Positions 41,911 to 53,223 of a stretch of DNA of 64,000 nucleotides are shown here, piece by piece. Numbering within the stretch: the first letter of the stretch is position 1; each line of letters opens with the position of its first letter. Position numbers and translations under genes: made by a program. The DNA is from Schaalia dentiphila ATCC 17982 (lineage in GTDB: Bacteria > Actinomycetota > Actinomycetes > Actinomycetales > Actinomycetaceae). The notes under the pieces are model-generated. The model saw only the letters and a program-made list of their open reading frames with translations. It was not told the origin of the DNA and did no database searches. Location: contig NZ_DS264586.1 of the NCBI RefSeq assembly GCF_000154225.1, forward strand, positions 1,394,527 to 1,458,526, written 5' to 3'.

Positions 41911-43995
41911 GTGTCACTACACTGGGATCACATCGATGACGAAGCGGTCAAGACCGCCAAGCTCCTCGCCGCCGACGCCGTCGAGCAGGCCGGATCGGGC
42001 CACCCCGGCACCGCCATCTCGCTCGCCCCCGCCGCCTACCTCCTCTACAACAAGGTCATGAACGTCGACCCGTCCGACCCGCGCTGGATCGGTCGCGACC
42101 GCTTCATCCTCTCGGCCGGCCACTCGTCGCTGACCCAGTACGTCCAGCTCTACCTGTCCGGCTTCGGTCTCGAACTCGACGACATCAAGACGCTGCGCAC
42201 CGCCGGCTCCCTGACCCCGGGCCACCCCGAGTACGGCCACACCAAGGGCGTTGAGATCACCACCGGCCCGCTGGGCACCGGCATCGCCTCCGCCGTCGGC
42301 TTCGCCATGAACGCCCGCCGCGTCCACGGCCTGCTCGATCCCGAGACCCTGCTCGGCGAGTCCGTCTTCGACCACAACGTCTACGTCATCGCCGGCGACG
42401 GCTGCTTCGAGGAAGGCGTCTCCGCCGAGGCTTCGTCCCTCGCGGGCACCCAGGAGCTGGGCAACATCACCGTCATCTGGGACGACAACCACATCTCCAT
42501 CGAAGACGACACCTCGATCGCCTTCAACGAAGACGTCCTGGCCCGCTACGAGGCCTACGGCTGGCACGTCCAGCGAGTCGACTGGCTCGGCGAGGACGGC
42601 TCCTACGAGGAGAACACCGCTGCCCTGAACGAGGCCCTCGACGCCGCTCAGGCCGAGACGAAGAAGCCCTCGCTCATCGCGCTGCGCACCATCATCGGCT
42701 GGCCGACCCCCGGCAAGCAGAACACCGGTGGCATCCACGGCTCCAAGCTCGGCTCCGAGGCCCTCAAGGGACTGAAGGAAGCCCTGGGCGCCGACCCCGA
42801 GAAGATGTTCGACGCTGACGCCGCGATCGTGGACGAGGTCCGCGCCCGCGCCGCCGCCCGTGCCGCCGAGTACCGCAAGGACTGGGACGCACGCTTCGAG
42901 GCGTGGAAGGCCGCTCACCCCGAGCAGGCTGCCCTGCTCGAGCGTCTCCTGGCAGGCCGCCTCCCCGAGGGCTGGGAAGCCGCGCTGCCCACCTTCGAAG
43001 AGGGCAAGGCTATCGCGACCCGCGCCGCCTCCGGCCAGGTCCTCAACGCGATCGCCCCCGTCCTGCCCGAGCTGTGGGGTGGCTCCGCCGACCTCGCCGG
43101 CTCGAACAATACTTTCCTGAAGGGTGAGCCCTCGTTCCTGCCCGCGCACCGTTCCTCCTCGTCCTTCAGCGGCGACGAGTTCGGCCGCAACCTCCACTTC
43201 GGCGTGCGTGAGTTCGCGATGGGTGCCGCCCTTAACGGCATCGCCGCCGACGGCTTCACCCGCGCTTACGGCGGCACGTTCTTCGTGTTCTCCGACTTCA
43301 TGCGCGGCGCCGTGCGCCTTGCCGCCCTCATGGATCTGCCCGTCACCTACGTGTGGACCCACGACTCCATCGGCGTGGGCGAGGACGGCCCGACCCACCA
43401 GCCGATCGAGCACCTGGCCTCCTACCGCGCAATTCCGAACTTCGCTGTTGTGCGCCCCGCTGACGCCGCCGAGACGGCCGCGTCCTGGAAGGCCATCCTC
43501 GAGCAGTCCCACCCGGCCGCCATCATCCTGTCGCGCCAGAACCTGCCCAACCCGGCACGTGGCGAAGGCACCGGCCTGGCCACCACCGAGGACCTGGCGC
43601 GCGGCGCCTACGTCCTGGCCGACACCGAAGGTACGCCCGATGTGATCCTGCTGGCCTCCGGCTCCGAAGTTTCCGTCGCCCTCGAGGCACGCGAGGCCCT
43701 GGCCGCCGACGGCATCGCCGCCCGTGTCGTGTCCGTGCCCTGCCTCGACTGGTTCGAGGCCCAGGACCGCGAGTACCGCGACTCCGTCCTGCCCCCGTCG
43801 GTGCGCGCTCGCGTCTCCGTCGAGGCCGGCATCGCCCTGCCGTGGTACCGCTGGATCGGCGACGCCGGCCGCGCGGTCTCCATCGAGCACTTCGGCGCCT
43901 CCGCGCCGGGCGAACTCCTCTTCAAGGAGTACGGCATCGACGCCGAGCACGTGGCCGCAGCCGCGAAGGAATCCATCGATGCCGCTCGTTCGTGA
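41911..43995 (+). CDS. tkt: Transketolase
   Basis: This 694-aa thiamine-diphosphate enzyme transfers two-carbon units between sugars. It has GHPGTAISLAPAAYLLY, the TPP motif GDGCFEEGVSAEASSLAG ending in the DDNHISIEDD segment (residues about 155-195), transketolase pyrimidine domain (REFAMGAALNGIAADG, FVFSDFMRGAVRLAAL, HDSIGVGEDGPTHQPIEHL) and the C-terminal domain. I start at GTG 41911 (LHWDHIDDEAVKTAK), with GGAG 7 nt upstream. Longer reading covers the promoter. It leads the tkt-zwf-opcA-pgl cluster; tal, often between tkt and zwf, is absent. Confidence 0.95.
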   Translation: MSLHWDHIDDEAVKTAKLLAADAVEQAGSGHPGTAISLAPAAYLLYNKVMNVDPSDPRWIGRDRFILSAGHSSLTQYVQLYLSGFGLELDDIKTLRTAGSLTPGHPEYGHTKGVEITTGPLGTGIASAVGFAMNARRVHGLLDPETLLGESVFDHNVYVIAGDGCFEEGVSAEASSLAGTQELGNITVIWDDNHISIEDDTSIAFNEDVLARYEAYGWHVQRVDWLGEDGSYEENTAALNEALDAAQAETKKPSLIALRTIIGWPTPGKQNTGGIHGSKLGSEALKGLKEALGADPEKMFDADAAIVDEVRARAAARAAEYRKDWDARFEAWKAAHPEQAALLERLLAGRLPEGWEAALPTFEEGKAIATRAASGQVLNAIAPVLPELWGGSADLAGSNNTFLKGEPSFLPAHRSSSSFSGDEFGRNLHFGVREFAMGAALNGIAADGFTRAYGGTFFVFSDFMRGAVRLAALMDLPVTYVWTHDSIGVGEDGPTHQPIEHLASYRAIPNFAVVRPADAAETAASWKAILEQSHPAAIILSRQNLPNPARGEGTGLATTEDLARGAYVLADTEGTPDVILLASGSEVSVALEAREALAADGIAARVVSVPCLDWFEAQDREYRDSVLPPSVRARVSVEAGIALPWYRWIGDAGRAVSIEHFGASAPGELLFKEYGIDAEHVAAAAKESIDAARS

Positions 43996-44018
43996 CTTTA
44001 TAGTCAGCTGAACTGAAG

Positions 44019-44058
44019 ATAGGGCTGCTGGCGCGCGAGGGCGTGCCAGCAGCCCTAT
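44019..44058 (+). terminator. Terminator after tkt
   Basis: A perfect 14-bp stem (44019-44032 with 44045-44058) with a 12-nt loop is followed by TCTGTT. It implies zwf has its own promoter in the next 100 bp. Confidence 0.7.
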
Positions 44059-44164
44059 TCTGTTACACATGTGTGGGTCCTCGGTCCCGTTCCATTTCCC
44101 CCTGGGGGCAAAGCGTTCGGACCACGGCCTCGTCCTTCCCCCCTAGCGAACGGAGCGACCACTC

Positions 44165-45691
44165 GTGACCAACGAGATCCCCACCCTGCGCGATCCCCAG
44201 GATCGCAGGCTTCCGCGCATCTCCCCACCGTGTGGCCTCGTCATCTTCGGCATCACGGGCGACCTCGCGCGCAAGAAGCTCCTTCCCGCGATCTACGACC
44301 TCGCCAACCGTGGTTTGCTCCACCCGGCGTTCTCGCTCACCGGCTTTGCGCGCCGCGACTGGAGCCCGCAGGACTTCGAGGAATACGTGCGCGCCTCCAT
44401 CGAGGCGCACACCCGCACCGGCTTCAACGAGGGAACCTGGAACCAGCTGCGCTCGGGACTGCGCTTCGTCTCGGGCACCTTCGACGACCCCGATGCCTAC
44501 CGCCAGCTGGCCGACACCGTCGCCGAGCTCGACCACTCGCGCGGCACCGGCGGCAACCACGCGTTCTACCTGTCGATTCCTCCCTCATACTTCCCGGTCG
44601 TGGCCAAGCACCTGTCCGACACGGGCCTCAACAAGCGTCAGGGCCGCGAATGGCGTCGCGTCATCATCGAGAAGCCTTTCGGACACGACCTTGAGTCCGC
44701 GCAAAAGCTCTCCGACGTCATCTCGCAGATCTTCGACGAACAGGACGTCTTCCGCATCGACCACTACCTGGGCAAGGAAACCGTCCAGAACATCATGGCG
44801 ATGCGCTTCGCGAACGCGATGTTCGAGCCGCTGTGGAAGGCGAACTACGTCGATTCCGTACAGATCACGATGGCCGAGGACATCGGCATCGGCACACGCG
44901 CGGGCTACTACGACGGCATCGGCGCGGCCCGCGACATCATCCAGAATCACCTGCTTCAGCTCATGGCGTTGACCGCCATGGAGGAGCCCGTCCACTTCAC
45001 ACCCGAGGAAATCCAGGCGGAGAAGGAGAAGGTGCTTTCCGCAGTGCGCCTGCCCGAGGATCTGGCCATCGATACGGCGCGCGGGCAGTACGCCGGCGGC
45101 TGGCAGGGCGGCGATCAGGTGCGCGGTTACCTTGAGGAGGACGGCATTCCGGCCGACTCGACCACCGAGACCTTCGCCGCTATCAAGCTCTTCGTGGACA
45201 CGCGCCGCTGGGCGGGCGTGCCCTTCTACCTGCGCGCAGGCAAGCGCCTCGGCAAGCGCGTCACCGAGATCGCTGTCATCTTCAAGCGTTCGGCCCACGT
45301 GCCCTTCGGCAACTCCGACCTCAGTGAGTCGGGCCAGAACGCACTCGTTATTCGCGTCCAGCCGGACGAGGGCCTGACCCTCAAACTTGGCGCGAAGGTT
45401 CCAGGCACTTCCATGCAGGTGCGTGACGTGACCATGGACTTCGCCTACGGCCACGCGTTCACCGAGGACTCACCCGAAGCCTACGAGCGCCTCATCCTGG
45501 ACGCGCTCGTCGGCTCCGCTCCCCTGTTCCCGCATCAGCGCGAGGTCGAGGCCTCGTGGAAGATCCTCGACCCGATCCTGTCCTTCTGGGAGACCCAGGG
45601 TCAACCCGAGCCCTACGCGCCCGGCACGTGGGGTCCCCAATCCGCGCACGACATGCTGGCCCGCGACGGCCGTTTCTGGAGGCTCCCGTGA
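44165..45691 (+). CDS. zwf: Glucose-6-phosphate 1-dehydrogenase
   Basis: This 508-aa enzyme oxidises glucose 6-phosphate with NADP. Dinucleotide fold VIFGITGDLARKKLLPAIYD lies near residue 22. The active-site block is IDHYLGKETVQNIMAMRF (His and Lys, about residue 198). The substrate segment is VPFYLRAGKRLGKRVTEIAV. GTG 44165 has GGAG upstream. A GTGA overlap couples it to opcA, whose product is its activator. Confidence 0.96.
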   Translation: MTNEIPTLRDPQDRRLPRISPPCGLVIFGITGDLARKKLLPAIYDLANRGLLHPAFSLTGFARRDWSPQDFEEYVRASIEAHTRTGFNEGTWNQLRSGLRFVSGTFDDPDAYRQLADTVAELDHSRGTGGNHAFYLSIPPSYFPVVAKHLSDTGLNKRQGREWRRVIIEKPFGHDLESAQKLSDVISQIFDEQDVFRIDHYLGKETVQNIMAMRFANAMFEPLWKANYVDSVQITMAEDIGIGTRAGYYDGIGAARDIIQNHLLQLMALTAMEEPVHFTPEEIQAEKEKVLSAVRLPEDLAIDTARGQYAGGWQGGDQVRGYLEEDGIPADSTTETFAAIKLFVDTRRWAGVPFYLRAGKRLGKRVTEIAVIFKRSAHVPFGNSDLSESGQNALVIRVQPDEGLTLKLGAKVPGTSMQVRDVTMDFAYGHAFTEDSPEAYERLILDALVGSAPLFPHQREVEASWKILDPILSFWETQGQPEPYAPGTWGPQSAHDMLARDGRFWRLP

Positions 45692-46629
45692 TCATCACCC
45701 TGAAGAACACCACGTCGGCCGAGGTCGCATCCCGCATCGTGGAGCTGCGCGACGAGCGCGGTTCCGCCGCTCTGAGCCGTGTCCTCACGCTGCTCATCTG
45801 CGTGCCCGACCTCATCGACGTCGACAACGCGATCGAGGTCTCCGACGCGGTCTCGCGCGAGCATCCCTGCCGCGTGATCGTCATCGTCGAGCCCGAGTCC
45901 ACCGAGGGCACGGCGCGTCTGAACGCACAGATCCGCGTCGGCGACGCAGCGGGCCTGTCCGACATCATCATCCTGGAGCCTCGCGGTGAGGCCGCGTCGA
46001 ACATCGACTCGCTCGTCATGCCGCTTCTCCAGTCGGATACTCCGGTCGTCACGTACTGGCCGGTCGTTCCCCCGCAGAATCCGGGCGCGCACCCGCTTGG
46101 TCGCCTCGCGGTCAAGCGCATCACCGATTCGCGCGCAACCGAATGCCCCATGGATACCCTGTCGGCCCTCTCGGCCGTGTACACCCCCGGCGACACGGAT
46201 CTCGCGTGGGCCGGCGTCACGCTGTGGCGCGCGCTGCTCGCGGCTGTCGCCGAGGACTTTGACCGTCTACCGACGTCGATCCGCGTCGCGGGTAATGCGA
46301 CACATCCCTCGCCGTTCCTCGTGGCCGCATGGCTGCATCACCAGCTGGGCGTGCCCGTCGAGCGAGTCGTGGATCCCGAGGCCCTCACGATCACGGACAT
46401 CACGTTCTTCTTCGACGACGACACGACCGTCTCGCTCTCGCGTAGCGCCTCCTCGTCGGTCGCGCGTCTGTCGCGTCCGGGCCTCGAGGATCGCTCCGTG
46501 AACCTCGCACGCCGCTCCGTGCAGGACTCCCTCATGGAGGATCTGCGTCGCATGGATCCGGACGTCTACTACGGTGAGCTCCTCACGAAGGAACTTCCGC
46601 GACTGGCTGCATGCTCTGAGGGCGAGTGA
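45688..46629 (+). CDS. opcA: Glucose-6-phosphate dehydrogenase assembly/activator protein OpcA
   Basis: This 313-aa protein is of the OpcA family, an allosteric activator or assembly factor of Zwf in actinobacteria and cyanobacteria. Diagnostic parts are IITLKNTTSAEVASRIVELR, LTLLICVPDLIDVDNAIEV, LQSDTPVVTYWPVVPP and DSRATECPMDTLSAL. It starts with GTG 45688 in the zwf stop, with GGAGG 5 nt upstream. A longer in-frame reading overlaps zwf and is not supported. It is followed at once by pgl. Confidence 0.93.
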   Translation: MIITLKNTTSAEVASRIVELRDERGSAALSRVLTLLICVPDLIDVDNAIEVSDAVSREHPCRVIVIVEPESTEGTARLNAQIRVGDAAGLSDIIILEPRGEAASNIDSLVMPLLQSDTPVVTYWPVVPPQNPGAHPLGRLAVKRITDSRATECPMDTLSALSAVYTPGDTDLAWAGVTLWRALLAAVAEDFDRLPTSIRVAGNATHPSPFLVAAWLHHQLGVPVERVVDPEALTITDITFFFDDDTTVSLSRSASSSVARLSRPGLEDRSVNLARRSVQDSLMEDLRRMDPDVYYGELLTKELPRLAACSEGE

Positions 46630-46631
46630 CG

Positions 46632-47375
46632 ATGGTGGCAGTCCACACGTTCGAGGTCTACCCAACCGTCGAGGAACTGAACGAGGCCGTCGGCCGTGCG
46701 TTCCTCGCTCGTCTGAACACACTCATCGACGAGGCCGGAGCTGACTCGCGCGTCAACCTGGCCATCTCGGGGGGTGCCATCACCACGTCGTTGCTTCCCT
46801 CTCTCCTTCCGTCTGTCGACGAAATCGACTGGTCACACGTACGCGTGTGGCTGGTCGACGAACGCTACGTGCCGGCGGGCGACGAGGATCGCAACGATGA
46901 ACAGGCGTGGGAGGGCTTCCTCCACGCGGCCTCCGGCGTTGAGTTCGTCCGTATGCCGACCTCGGATGTGTACGCTCCCGGCGCGGGTTCTCTCGATGAG
47001 GCGACCGTGGCGTTCGCCGACACGTGGCGTGAGATCATGGGCGAGGGTTCCTTTGACATCGCGCTCATCGGCATGGGTCCCGACGGGCACATCTGCTCAC
47101 TCTTCCCGGGACGCGTCGATATGGACGAGGCCTCCCCCATTCTGGCGATCCGCAATTCTCCGAAGCCCCCGCCCGAGCGCATCACGGTGTCGATGCCCAT
47201 CATGCGTGCGTGCGCAGAGGTGTGGCTGACGACGGCGGGTGCAGCGAAGGCGGATGCTCTCGGGCGAGCCTTTGCGGGCGCGTCTCCCCTCAACCTCCCG
47301 GTCGCGGGCATCCTCTCCCCCACGACGCGCGTTTACCTCGATGAGGCGGCTGCCTCGCGAATTGAGGTTGCGTAA
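46632..47375 (+). CDS. pgl: 6-phosphogluconolactonase
   Basis: This 247-aa enzyme hydrolyses 6-phosphogluconolactone. It has the NagB/Pgl fold: VNLAISGGAITTSLLPSLL, the acidic VRVWLVDERYVPAGDEDRND segment (about residue 75), and the IALIGMGPDGHICSLFPG catalytic block (about residue 142). ATG 46632 lies 3 nt after the opcA stop, with GAGGG upstream; GTG 46626 inside the stop is the alternative. It is the last gene of the oxidative pentose phosphate cluster. Confidence 0.94.
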   Translation: MVAVHTFEVYPTVEELNEAVGRAFLARLNTLIDEAGADSRVNLAISGGAITTSLLPSLLPSVDEIDWSHVRVWLVDERYVPAGDEDRNDEQAWEGFLHAASGVEFVRMPTSDVYAPGAGSLDEATVAFADTWREIMGEGSFDIALIGMGPDGHICSLFPGRVDMDEASPILAIRNSPKPPPERITVSMPIMRACAEVWLTTAGAAKADALGRAFAGASPLNLPVAGILSPTTRVYLDEAAASRIEVA

Positions 47376-47391
47376 TACAGCACCATCACTC

Positions 47392-47426
47392 TGTGGGGCC
47401 ATCTTCGTCACGAAGACGGCCCCACA
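47392..47426 (+). terminator. Hairpin after pgl
   Basis: A 16-bp stem with one mismatch (47392-47407 with 47411-47426) has a 3-nt loop and no T-run. The arm starts TGTGGGGCC, shared with other hairpins in the window. Confidence 0.65.
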
Positions 47427-47438
47427 CGGGTTGCCGGA

Positions 47439-47474
47439 TATAAAATGGCTCCCCGCTCACAAGCGGAGAGCCAT
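47439..47474 (-). terminator. Intrinsic terminator after secG
   Basis: On the minus strand a 13-bp stem (47474-47462 with 47457-47445, one mismatch) and a 4-nt loop are followed by TTTTATATCC. Confidence 0.8.
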
Positions 47475-47492
47475 CTCAGAGACGAACTATCG

Positions 47493-47738
47493 TCAGGCGC
47501 CGAACTTCGCGAGAAGCGCGTAGCCGATGATGCACACCAGCCAGATGAGCAGCGTGCCCAGCGTGATGCGGTTCAGGTTACGCTCGGCGACACCGGAGGA
47601 GCCGGCCGACGAGGAGATGCCGCCACCGAACATGTCCGACAGACCGCCACCCTGTCCCTTGTGCATGAGGACGGTCAGGGTCAGCAGGATGCTGGTCAGG
47701 AAGATCAGCACGATCAGGACGTTGTTCAGAATGGTCAC
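47493..47738 (-). CDS. secG: Preprotein translocase subunit SecG
   Basis: This 81-aa membrane protein has two helices: ILNNVLIVLIFLTSILLTLT and LGTLLIWLVCIIGYALLAK. The family loop VLMHKGQGGGLSDMFGGG lies between them. It assists SecYE in export. I start at GTG 47738; upstream reading has no start with support. It is the last gene of the gap-pgk-tpiA-secG series, separated from tpiA by a hairpin, so it probably has its own promoter (TAGACT at about 47791-47796, minus strand). Confidence 0.93.
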   Translation of the reverse strand: MTILNNVLIVLIFLTSILLTLTVLMHKGQGGGLSDMFGGGISSSAGSSGVAERNLNRITLGTLLIWLVCIIGYALLAKFGA

Positions 47739-47809
47739 GGTCAATCCAGTTTCTATCGCAGTTCGCCCCGGATCGGGGCACATATACCTTTAGTCTAACT
47801 GAGAATGCC

Positions 47810-47843
47810 GGTGGGGCCAACCGGCACACCGGTTGGCCCCACC
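47810..47843 (-). terminator. Hairpin after tpiA
   Basis: A perfect 15-bp stem (47810-47824 with 47829-47843) has a CACA loop. No T-run follows. Confidence 0.65.
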
Positions 47844-47900
47844 TCGCGTCCGCTCCGACCCGGCCTAAGTGGTCAGGCGGAGTGAGCGCGTCACGGCTTC

Positions 47901-48677
47901 TCAGGCGTAGAACGTCGCCATGGCGGCGAAGGAGTCAGCCTTGAGGGACGCGCCGCCGACGAGACCGCCGTCGACGTCGGGCTGAGCCATGAGCTCCTTG
48001 ATGTTGTCGGGCTTGGCGGAGCCACCGTAGAGGATGCGGGTGGACTCGGCGGTCTCGGCGCCGAAGTCCTCGGCCAGGGCGGCGCGGATGGCGCCGCACA
48101 CTTCCTGGGCGTCCTCGGCGGAGGCGGTTTCGCCGGTGCCGATGGCCCAGATGGGCTCGTAGGCGATGACGATCTTGGCGACCTCTTCGGGCTTCCAGCC
48201 GGCGAGGGCGGCGCGGATCTGGCCGAGGACGAACTCGACGTAGGTGCCGGCCTTGCGGACCTCGAGGGCCTCGCCGCAGCACAGGATCGGGGTCATGCCG
48301 GCGTCGAAGACCTTGCGGGCCTTGGCGCCGACGAGCTCGTCGGACTCGCCGTGGTACTCGCGACGCTCGGAGTGGCCCATCACCACGTAGGAGACGCCGA
48401 GCTTGGTGAGCATGTCGGTGGAGATTTCGCCGGTGTAGGCGCCGTTGTCGTGGATCGACACGTCCTGAGCACCGTACTTGATGCCGAGCTCGTCGGCGTC
48501 AACGATGGTCTGGACGGTACGGATGTCGGTGAACGGCGGGATGACGAGGACCTCGCACTTGGAGTAGTCGTGGCCCGCGTCGGACAAGGCCATCGCCAGG
48601 CCCTGGACGAGGTGGTTGGCCTCGAGGTGATCGAGGTTCATCTTCCAGTTGCCGGCCATCAGGGGCGTACGTGCCAT
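47901..48677 (-). CDS. tpiA: Triosephosphate isomerase
   Basis: This 258-aa glycolytic enzyme interconverts glyceraldehyde 3-phosphate and dihydroxyacetone phosphate. It has [18 protein letters not shown] (substrate Lys), [11 protein letters not shown] with the electrophilic His (about residue 100), the catalytic Glu in [13 protein letters not shown] (about 172), and [14 protein letters not shown]. It starts 3 nt after the pgk stop, so they are co-transcribed. Confidence 0.97.
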   Translation of the reverse strand: MARTPLMAGNWKMNLDHLEANHLVQGLAMALSDAGHDYSKCEVLVIPPFTDIRTVQTIVDADELGIKYGAQDVSIHDNGAYTGEISTDMLTKLGVSYVVMGHSERREYHGESDELVGAKARKVFDAGMTPILCCGEALEVRKAGTYVEFVLGQIRAALAGWKPEEVAKIVIAYEPIWAIGTGETASAEDAQEVCGAIRAALAEDFGAETAESTRILYGGSAKPDNIKELMAQPDVDGGLVGGASLKADSFAAMATFYA

Positions 48678-48680
48678 GAG

Positions 48681-49871
48681 TCAGTCCTCCAGAACTGCGA
48701 TACCGGGCAGAACCTTGCCCTCGAGGAGCTCGAGGGAGGCGCCGCCGCCAGTGGAAATGTGGGAGAAGGTGTTCTCGTCGAAGCCGAGCAGGCGCACGGC
48801 TGCTGCGGAGTCGCCGCCGCCGATGACGGAGAACATGGAGCCCTTGGACAGGGCCTCGGCGACGGCACGGGTGCCGCCGGCGAACGCGTCGAATTCGAAG
48901 ACACCCATGGGGCCGTTCCAGGCGACGGTCTTGGCGGTCGCGAGCTTGTCAGCGAAGAGCTTCGCGGACTCGGGGCCGATATCCAGACCCATCTGGTCAT
49001 CGGGAATAGCGTCGACCTTGACGACGGTTGCGGGCGCGTCGGCTGCGAACTCGGGGGCGACGATGACGTCGATGGGCAGGACGAGGTCGACGCCGCGCTC
49101 GGCGGCCTCGGCGATGTAGCCCTTGACGGTATCGATCTGGTCTTCCTCAAGGAGAGACTTGCCCACCGAGTAGCCCTGAGCGGCGAGGAAGGTGAAGACC
49201 ATGCCACCGCCGATGAAGAGCATGTCAGCCTTCTTCAGCAGGTTGGCGATGACGCCCAGCTTGTCGGAAACCTTGGAGCCACCGAGGACAACGCCGTAGG
49301 GGCGCTCGGGGTCGCCGGTGACCTTGGACAGGGACTCGATCTCCTTGAGGACGAGCAGGCCTGCGGCCGAGGGCAGCAGCTTGGCAATGTCGTAGACGGA
49401 GGCCTGCTTGCGGTGGACGACGCCAAAGCCGTCGGAGACGAACGCGTCGCCGAGCTTGGCGTACTCGCGGGCCAGCTCTTCGCGCTCTTCGTCGACCTTG
49501 GAGGTCTCGCGAGCGTCGTAGCGGACGTTCTCGAGCAGGGCGATCTCGCCCTCACCCAGGGCGGCGACGGTCTCGGTGGCGGACGGGCCAACGACGTCGG
49601 AGGCCAGCGTGACCTTCACGCCGGACAGCTCGGCGAGGCGCGTGGCGACGGGGGCCAGCGAGAAGGCGGGATCGACCTGACCCTTGGGGCGGCCCAGGTG
49701 GGCCATGATGACAACCTTGGCACCGGCGTCGGTGAGGGTCTTGAGGGTCGGCAGCGCCGCGCGGATACGGCCGTCGTCGGTGATGACGCCGTCCTTGAGC
49801 GGAACGTTGAAGTCGGAGCGGACGAGGACGCGCTTGCCGCGCAGGTCGCCCAGGGTGGAGATGGTCCTCAC
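48681..49871 (-). CDS. pgk: Phosphoglycerate kinase
   Basis: This 396-aa enzyme makes ATP from 1,3-bisphosphoglycerate. It has [20 protein letters not shown] (substrate site), [19 protein letters not shown], the [17 protein letters not shown] hinge region and the nucleotide motif [11 protein letters not shown] near the C-terminus. AAGGAC is present upstream of the ATG. A strong hairpin lies between gap and pgk, so expression of pgk-tpiA is at least partly separate from gap. Confidence 0.97.
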   Translation of the reverse strand: MRTISTLGDLRGKRVLVRSDFNVPLKDGVITDDGRIRAALPTLKTLTDAGAKVVIMAHLGRPKGQVDPAFSLAPVATRLAELSGVKVTLASDVVGPSATETVAALGEGEIALLENVRYDARETSKVDEEREELAREYAKLGDAFVSDGFGVVHRKQASVYDIAKLLPSAAGLLVLKEIESLSKVTGDPERPYGVVLGGSKVSDKLGVIANLLKKADMLFIGGGMVFTFLAAQGYSVGKSLLEEDQIDTVKGYIAEAAERGVDLVLPIDVIVAPEFAADAPATVVKVDAIPDDQMGLDIGPESAKLFADKLATAKTVAWNGPMGVFEFDAFAGGTRAVAEALSKGSMFSVIGGGDSAAAVRLLGFDENTFSHISTGGGASLELLEGKVLPGIAVLED

Positions 49872-49907
49872 GAGGAGTCCTTTCGGTCTGAAGGCGGTGG
49901 CGATGTA

Positions 49908-49943
49908 CGAGATGCCCGTGCACGAGCGTGCACGGGCATCTCG
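49908..49943 (-). terminator. Hairpin between gap and pgk
   Basis: A perfect 16-bp stem (49908-49923 with 49928-49943) has a GAGC loop. No T-run follows. It could stop transcription or act as a processing or stability element. Confidence 0.6.
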
Positions 49944-49978
49944 CTGATCAGCTCATGGCTGGTGTATCAGCTGTGTGC

Positions 49979-51190
<1,212 letters not shown>

Positions 51191-52174
51191 TCAGTCCTCT
51201 TCGAGCATGTCGAGGGTAAGCGCGGACTCCGTATCCGGGATGCCGCGTTCGTGCGCGACCTTATCGGCGAGAGCGAGAAGGCGACGGATACGACCGGCGA
51301 CGGCATCCTTGGTGAGAGGTGGATTCGTGTGCTTGCCGAGCTCCTCAAGGGAGGCCTGCTTGTACTGCAGACGCAGCGTGCCGGCCTCGAGGAGGTGGGC
51401 GGGGACGTCGTCTCCGAGGATTTCGAAGGCACGTTCAACGCGGGCACCCGCAGCGACGGCCGCGCGGGCGGAGCGGCGCAGGTTCGCGTCGTCAAAGTTA
51501 GCCAGTCGGTTTGCGCTGCCCCGAGCCTCGCGGCGTTCACGCCGCTCCTGCCACGCCTCGAAGGTCTGCGGGGCGCCCATGGCGGAGATCAGCGTGCCGA
51601 TCGCGTCCGAATCGCGGACGGAGATGCGGTCGGTGCCACGCACTTCCTTGGAGCGAGCAGAGGCGCCGAGTTTGCGCGCACAGCCGACCATCGCGAGAGC
51701 CACCTCAGGACCGGGGCACGTGATCTCAAGCGAAGAGGAGCGTCCGGGCTCCATGAGCGAGCCGCGCGCGAGAAAGGCACCGCGCCAGATAGCGGCGGCC
51801 TCAGCGGTTCCGGAGGCAACAAGAACCGGGGGCAGGCCGCGCACGGGACGACGGAGGGAATCGACAAGGCCCGTGAGGCGCGCGAGCTCGTCGGCTTTGT
51901 GGACGACACGCACGACGTAGCGCTTGCCACGTCGCAGGGAAGAACCGGACACCATGACAACGGAGGACTCGGCGTTGTACAGGGCCTGCAGGTAGGTGCG
52001 CAGGCGGCGCGCGGCCACGGGCGAGTCAAGCTCGGCCTCGACGAGGATGCGCCCACCCACGAGGTGCAGGCCTCCCGCGAAACGCAGCGTCGCGCTCACT
52101 TCGGCAGCGACCTCGGACGGCGTCGTAACGACGGCGCGCGCCAGCTCGTCCTTCATATCAGATGTCAGGGACAC
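51191..52174 (-). CDS. whiA: WhiA sporulation/cell-division regulator homologue
   Basis: This 327-aa protein has an N-terminal degenerate LAGLIDADG homing-endonuclease-like fold ([40 protein letters not shown]) and a C-terminal helix-turn-helix ([53 protein letters not shown]). In Streptomyces WhiA is a transcription factor with WhiB for division genes; in this non-sporulating setting a role in division is inferred. It lies 44 nt after yvcK. Confidence 0.95.
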   Translation of the reverse strand: MSLTSDMKDELARAVVTTPSEVAAEVSATLRFAGGLHLVGGRILVEAELDSPVAARRLRTYLQALYNAESSVVMVSGSSLRRGKRYVVRVVHKADELARLTGLVDSLRRPVRGLPPVLVASGTAEAAAIWRGAFLARGSLMEPGRSSSLEITCPGPEVALAMVGCARKLGASARSKEVRGTDRISVRDSDAIGTLISAMGAPQTFEAWQERRERREARGSANRLANFDDANLRRSARAAVAAGARVERAFEILGDDVPAHLLEAGTLRLQYKQASLEELGKHTNPPLTKDAVAGRIRRLLALADKVAHERGIPDTESALTLDMLEED

Positions 52175-52218
52175 GGCTTCTCCAGATATGTCATGCGTGT
52201 GTCAGCAGGCAACAGGTT

Positions 52219-53223
52219 CTAAGGTAACCACGTTTCGGGCTGTCCGACCTCACCAAGGAAGCCGTCAAATGCGTCACGCAGCGCGGCGGCGAGGCGCAGC
52301 GGGTCGTGGTGCGGGGCTCCGTCACCCGTGCGCACCTGCCGCAACAGGACACGCGCACCCAGTTCTTCGGCGGCCACGATCAGGTCGTCGATGTCGTCAC
52401 ACGCCGTCGGATCCGCGACGATGACGTCAAGCTTGAGCATGGGTGCGTACTCGCGCAAGACGCGCACGTGATCGGCGGTCGACATGAGATCGGTTTCGCC
52501 GCGCTGGCGCGCCAGGTTGAGCACAAGCGCGCGGTGGGCGTCGGTCGTGGCAAGCGCGCGGTTAATCTCTGGCACCAGCAGGTGCGGAATCACGGAGGTG
52601 TACCACGACCCGGGTCCCAGGACGACCCAGTCGGCCTCGGAGATAGCTTCGGTGACCGCGGAGGGCACCTCGGGCGCCTCGGGCGTGATACGCACGTGCT
52701 CGACGGTGCCCGGGGCGACAGCGACCTTGGATTGACCGGACACTACGTAGCGGCGGCCGCCGTCGTTCATATCCGCCTCGATGTCGATCGGCGTTGACGA
52801 CATGGGCAGGACGCGTCCCTGCGCGCCCAGCAGACGACCGACCCAGTCGAGGCCTTCGACCGGATCCTCGAGAAGCTGCCACAGGCCGGAGATCAGCAGG
52901 TTGCCGAGGGCGTGCCCGTTGAGCGGGCCGGTCGTGTCGAGGCGCAGCTGCATGACGTCGCGCCACGTCAGACCCCACTCGGATTCTTCACAGAGGGACG
53001 CCAGCGCCATACGCAGATCACCGGGAGGCAGGATCGGCATCTCCTGGCGCAGTCCGCCGGAGCTACCGCCGTCGTCGGCGACGGTCACGACGGCCGTCAG
53101 CGCGCGGGTGATATGGCGCAGCGCCCGTAGGGTCGCGGACAGGCCGTGTCCGCCGCCGAGGGCGACGATGTTTTGGCCGGATTCTCCACGTTGAACCCAA
53201 CCGGCTGCATCAAGATAGGGCAT
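52219..53223 (-). CDS. yvcK: YvcK/CofD-like gluconeogenesis and envelope factor
   Basis: This 334-aa member of the YvcK/CuvA family binds UDP-sugars and supports cell-wall synthesis and growth on gluconeogenic carbon. It has NIVALGGGHGLSATLRALR, TAVVTVADDGGSSGGLRQEM, PPGDLRMALASL and VLGPGSWYTSVIPHLLVPEI. Its ATG overlaps the rapZ stop (TGATG), so the genes are coupled. The mycobacterial orthologue in the same place is Rv1422 (CuvA). Confidence 0.94.
   Translation of the reverse strand: MPYLDAAGWVQRGESGQNIVALGGGHGLSATLRALRHITRALTAVVTVADDGGSSGGLRQEMPILPPGDLRMALASLCEESEWGLTWRDVMQLRLDTTGPLNGHALGNLLISGLWQLLEDPVEGLDWVGRLLGAQGRVLPMSSTPIDIEADMNDGGRRYVVSGQSKVAVAPGTVEHVRITPEAPEVPSAVTEAISEADWVVLGPGSWYTSVIPHLLVPEINRALATTDAHRALVLNLARQRGETDLMSTADHVRVLREYAPMLKLDVIVADPTACDDIDDLIVAAEELGARVLLRQVRTGDGAPHHDPLRLAAALRDAFDGFLGEVGQPETWLP

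Noticed and set aside
41917..44070. Very long open frame (717 codons) on the minus strand opposite tkt
   Set aside because: It is the third-position shadow of a high-GC gene: Gly/Val/Glu-rich composition, no family motifs, and the plus strand is clearly transketolase.
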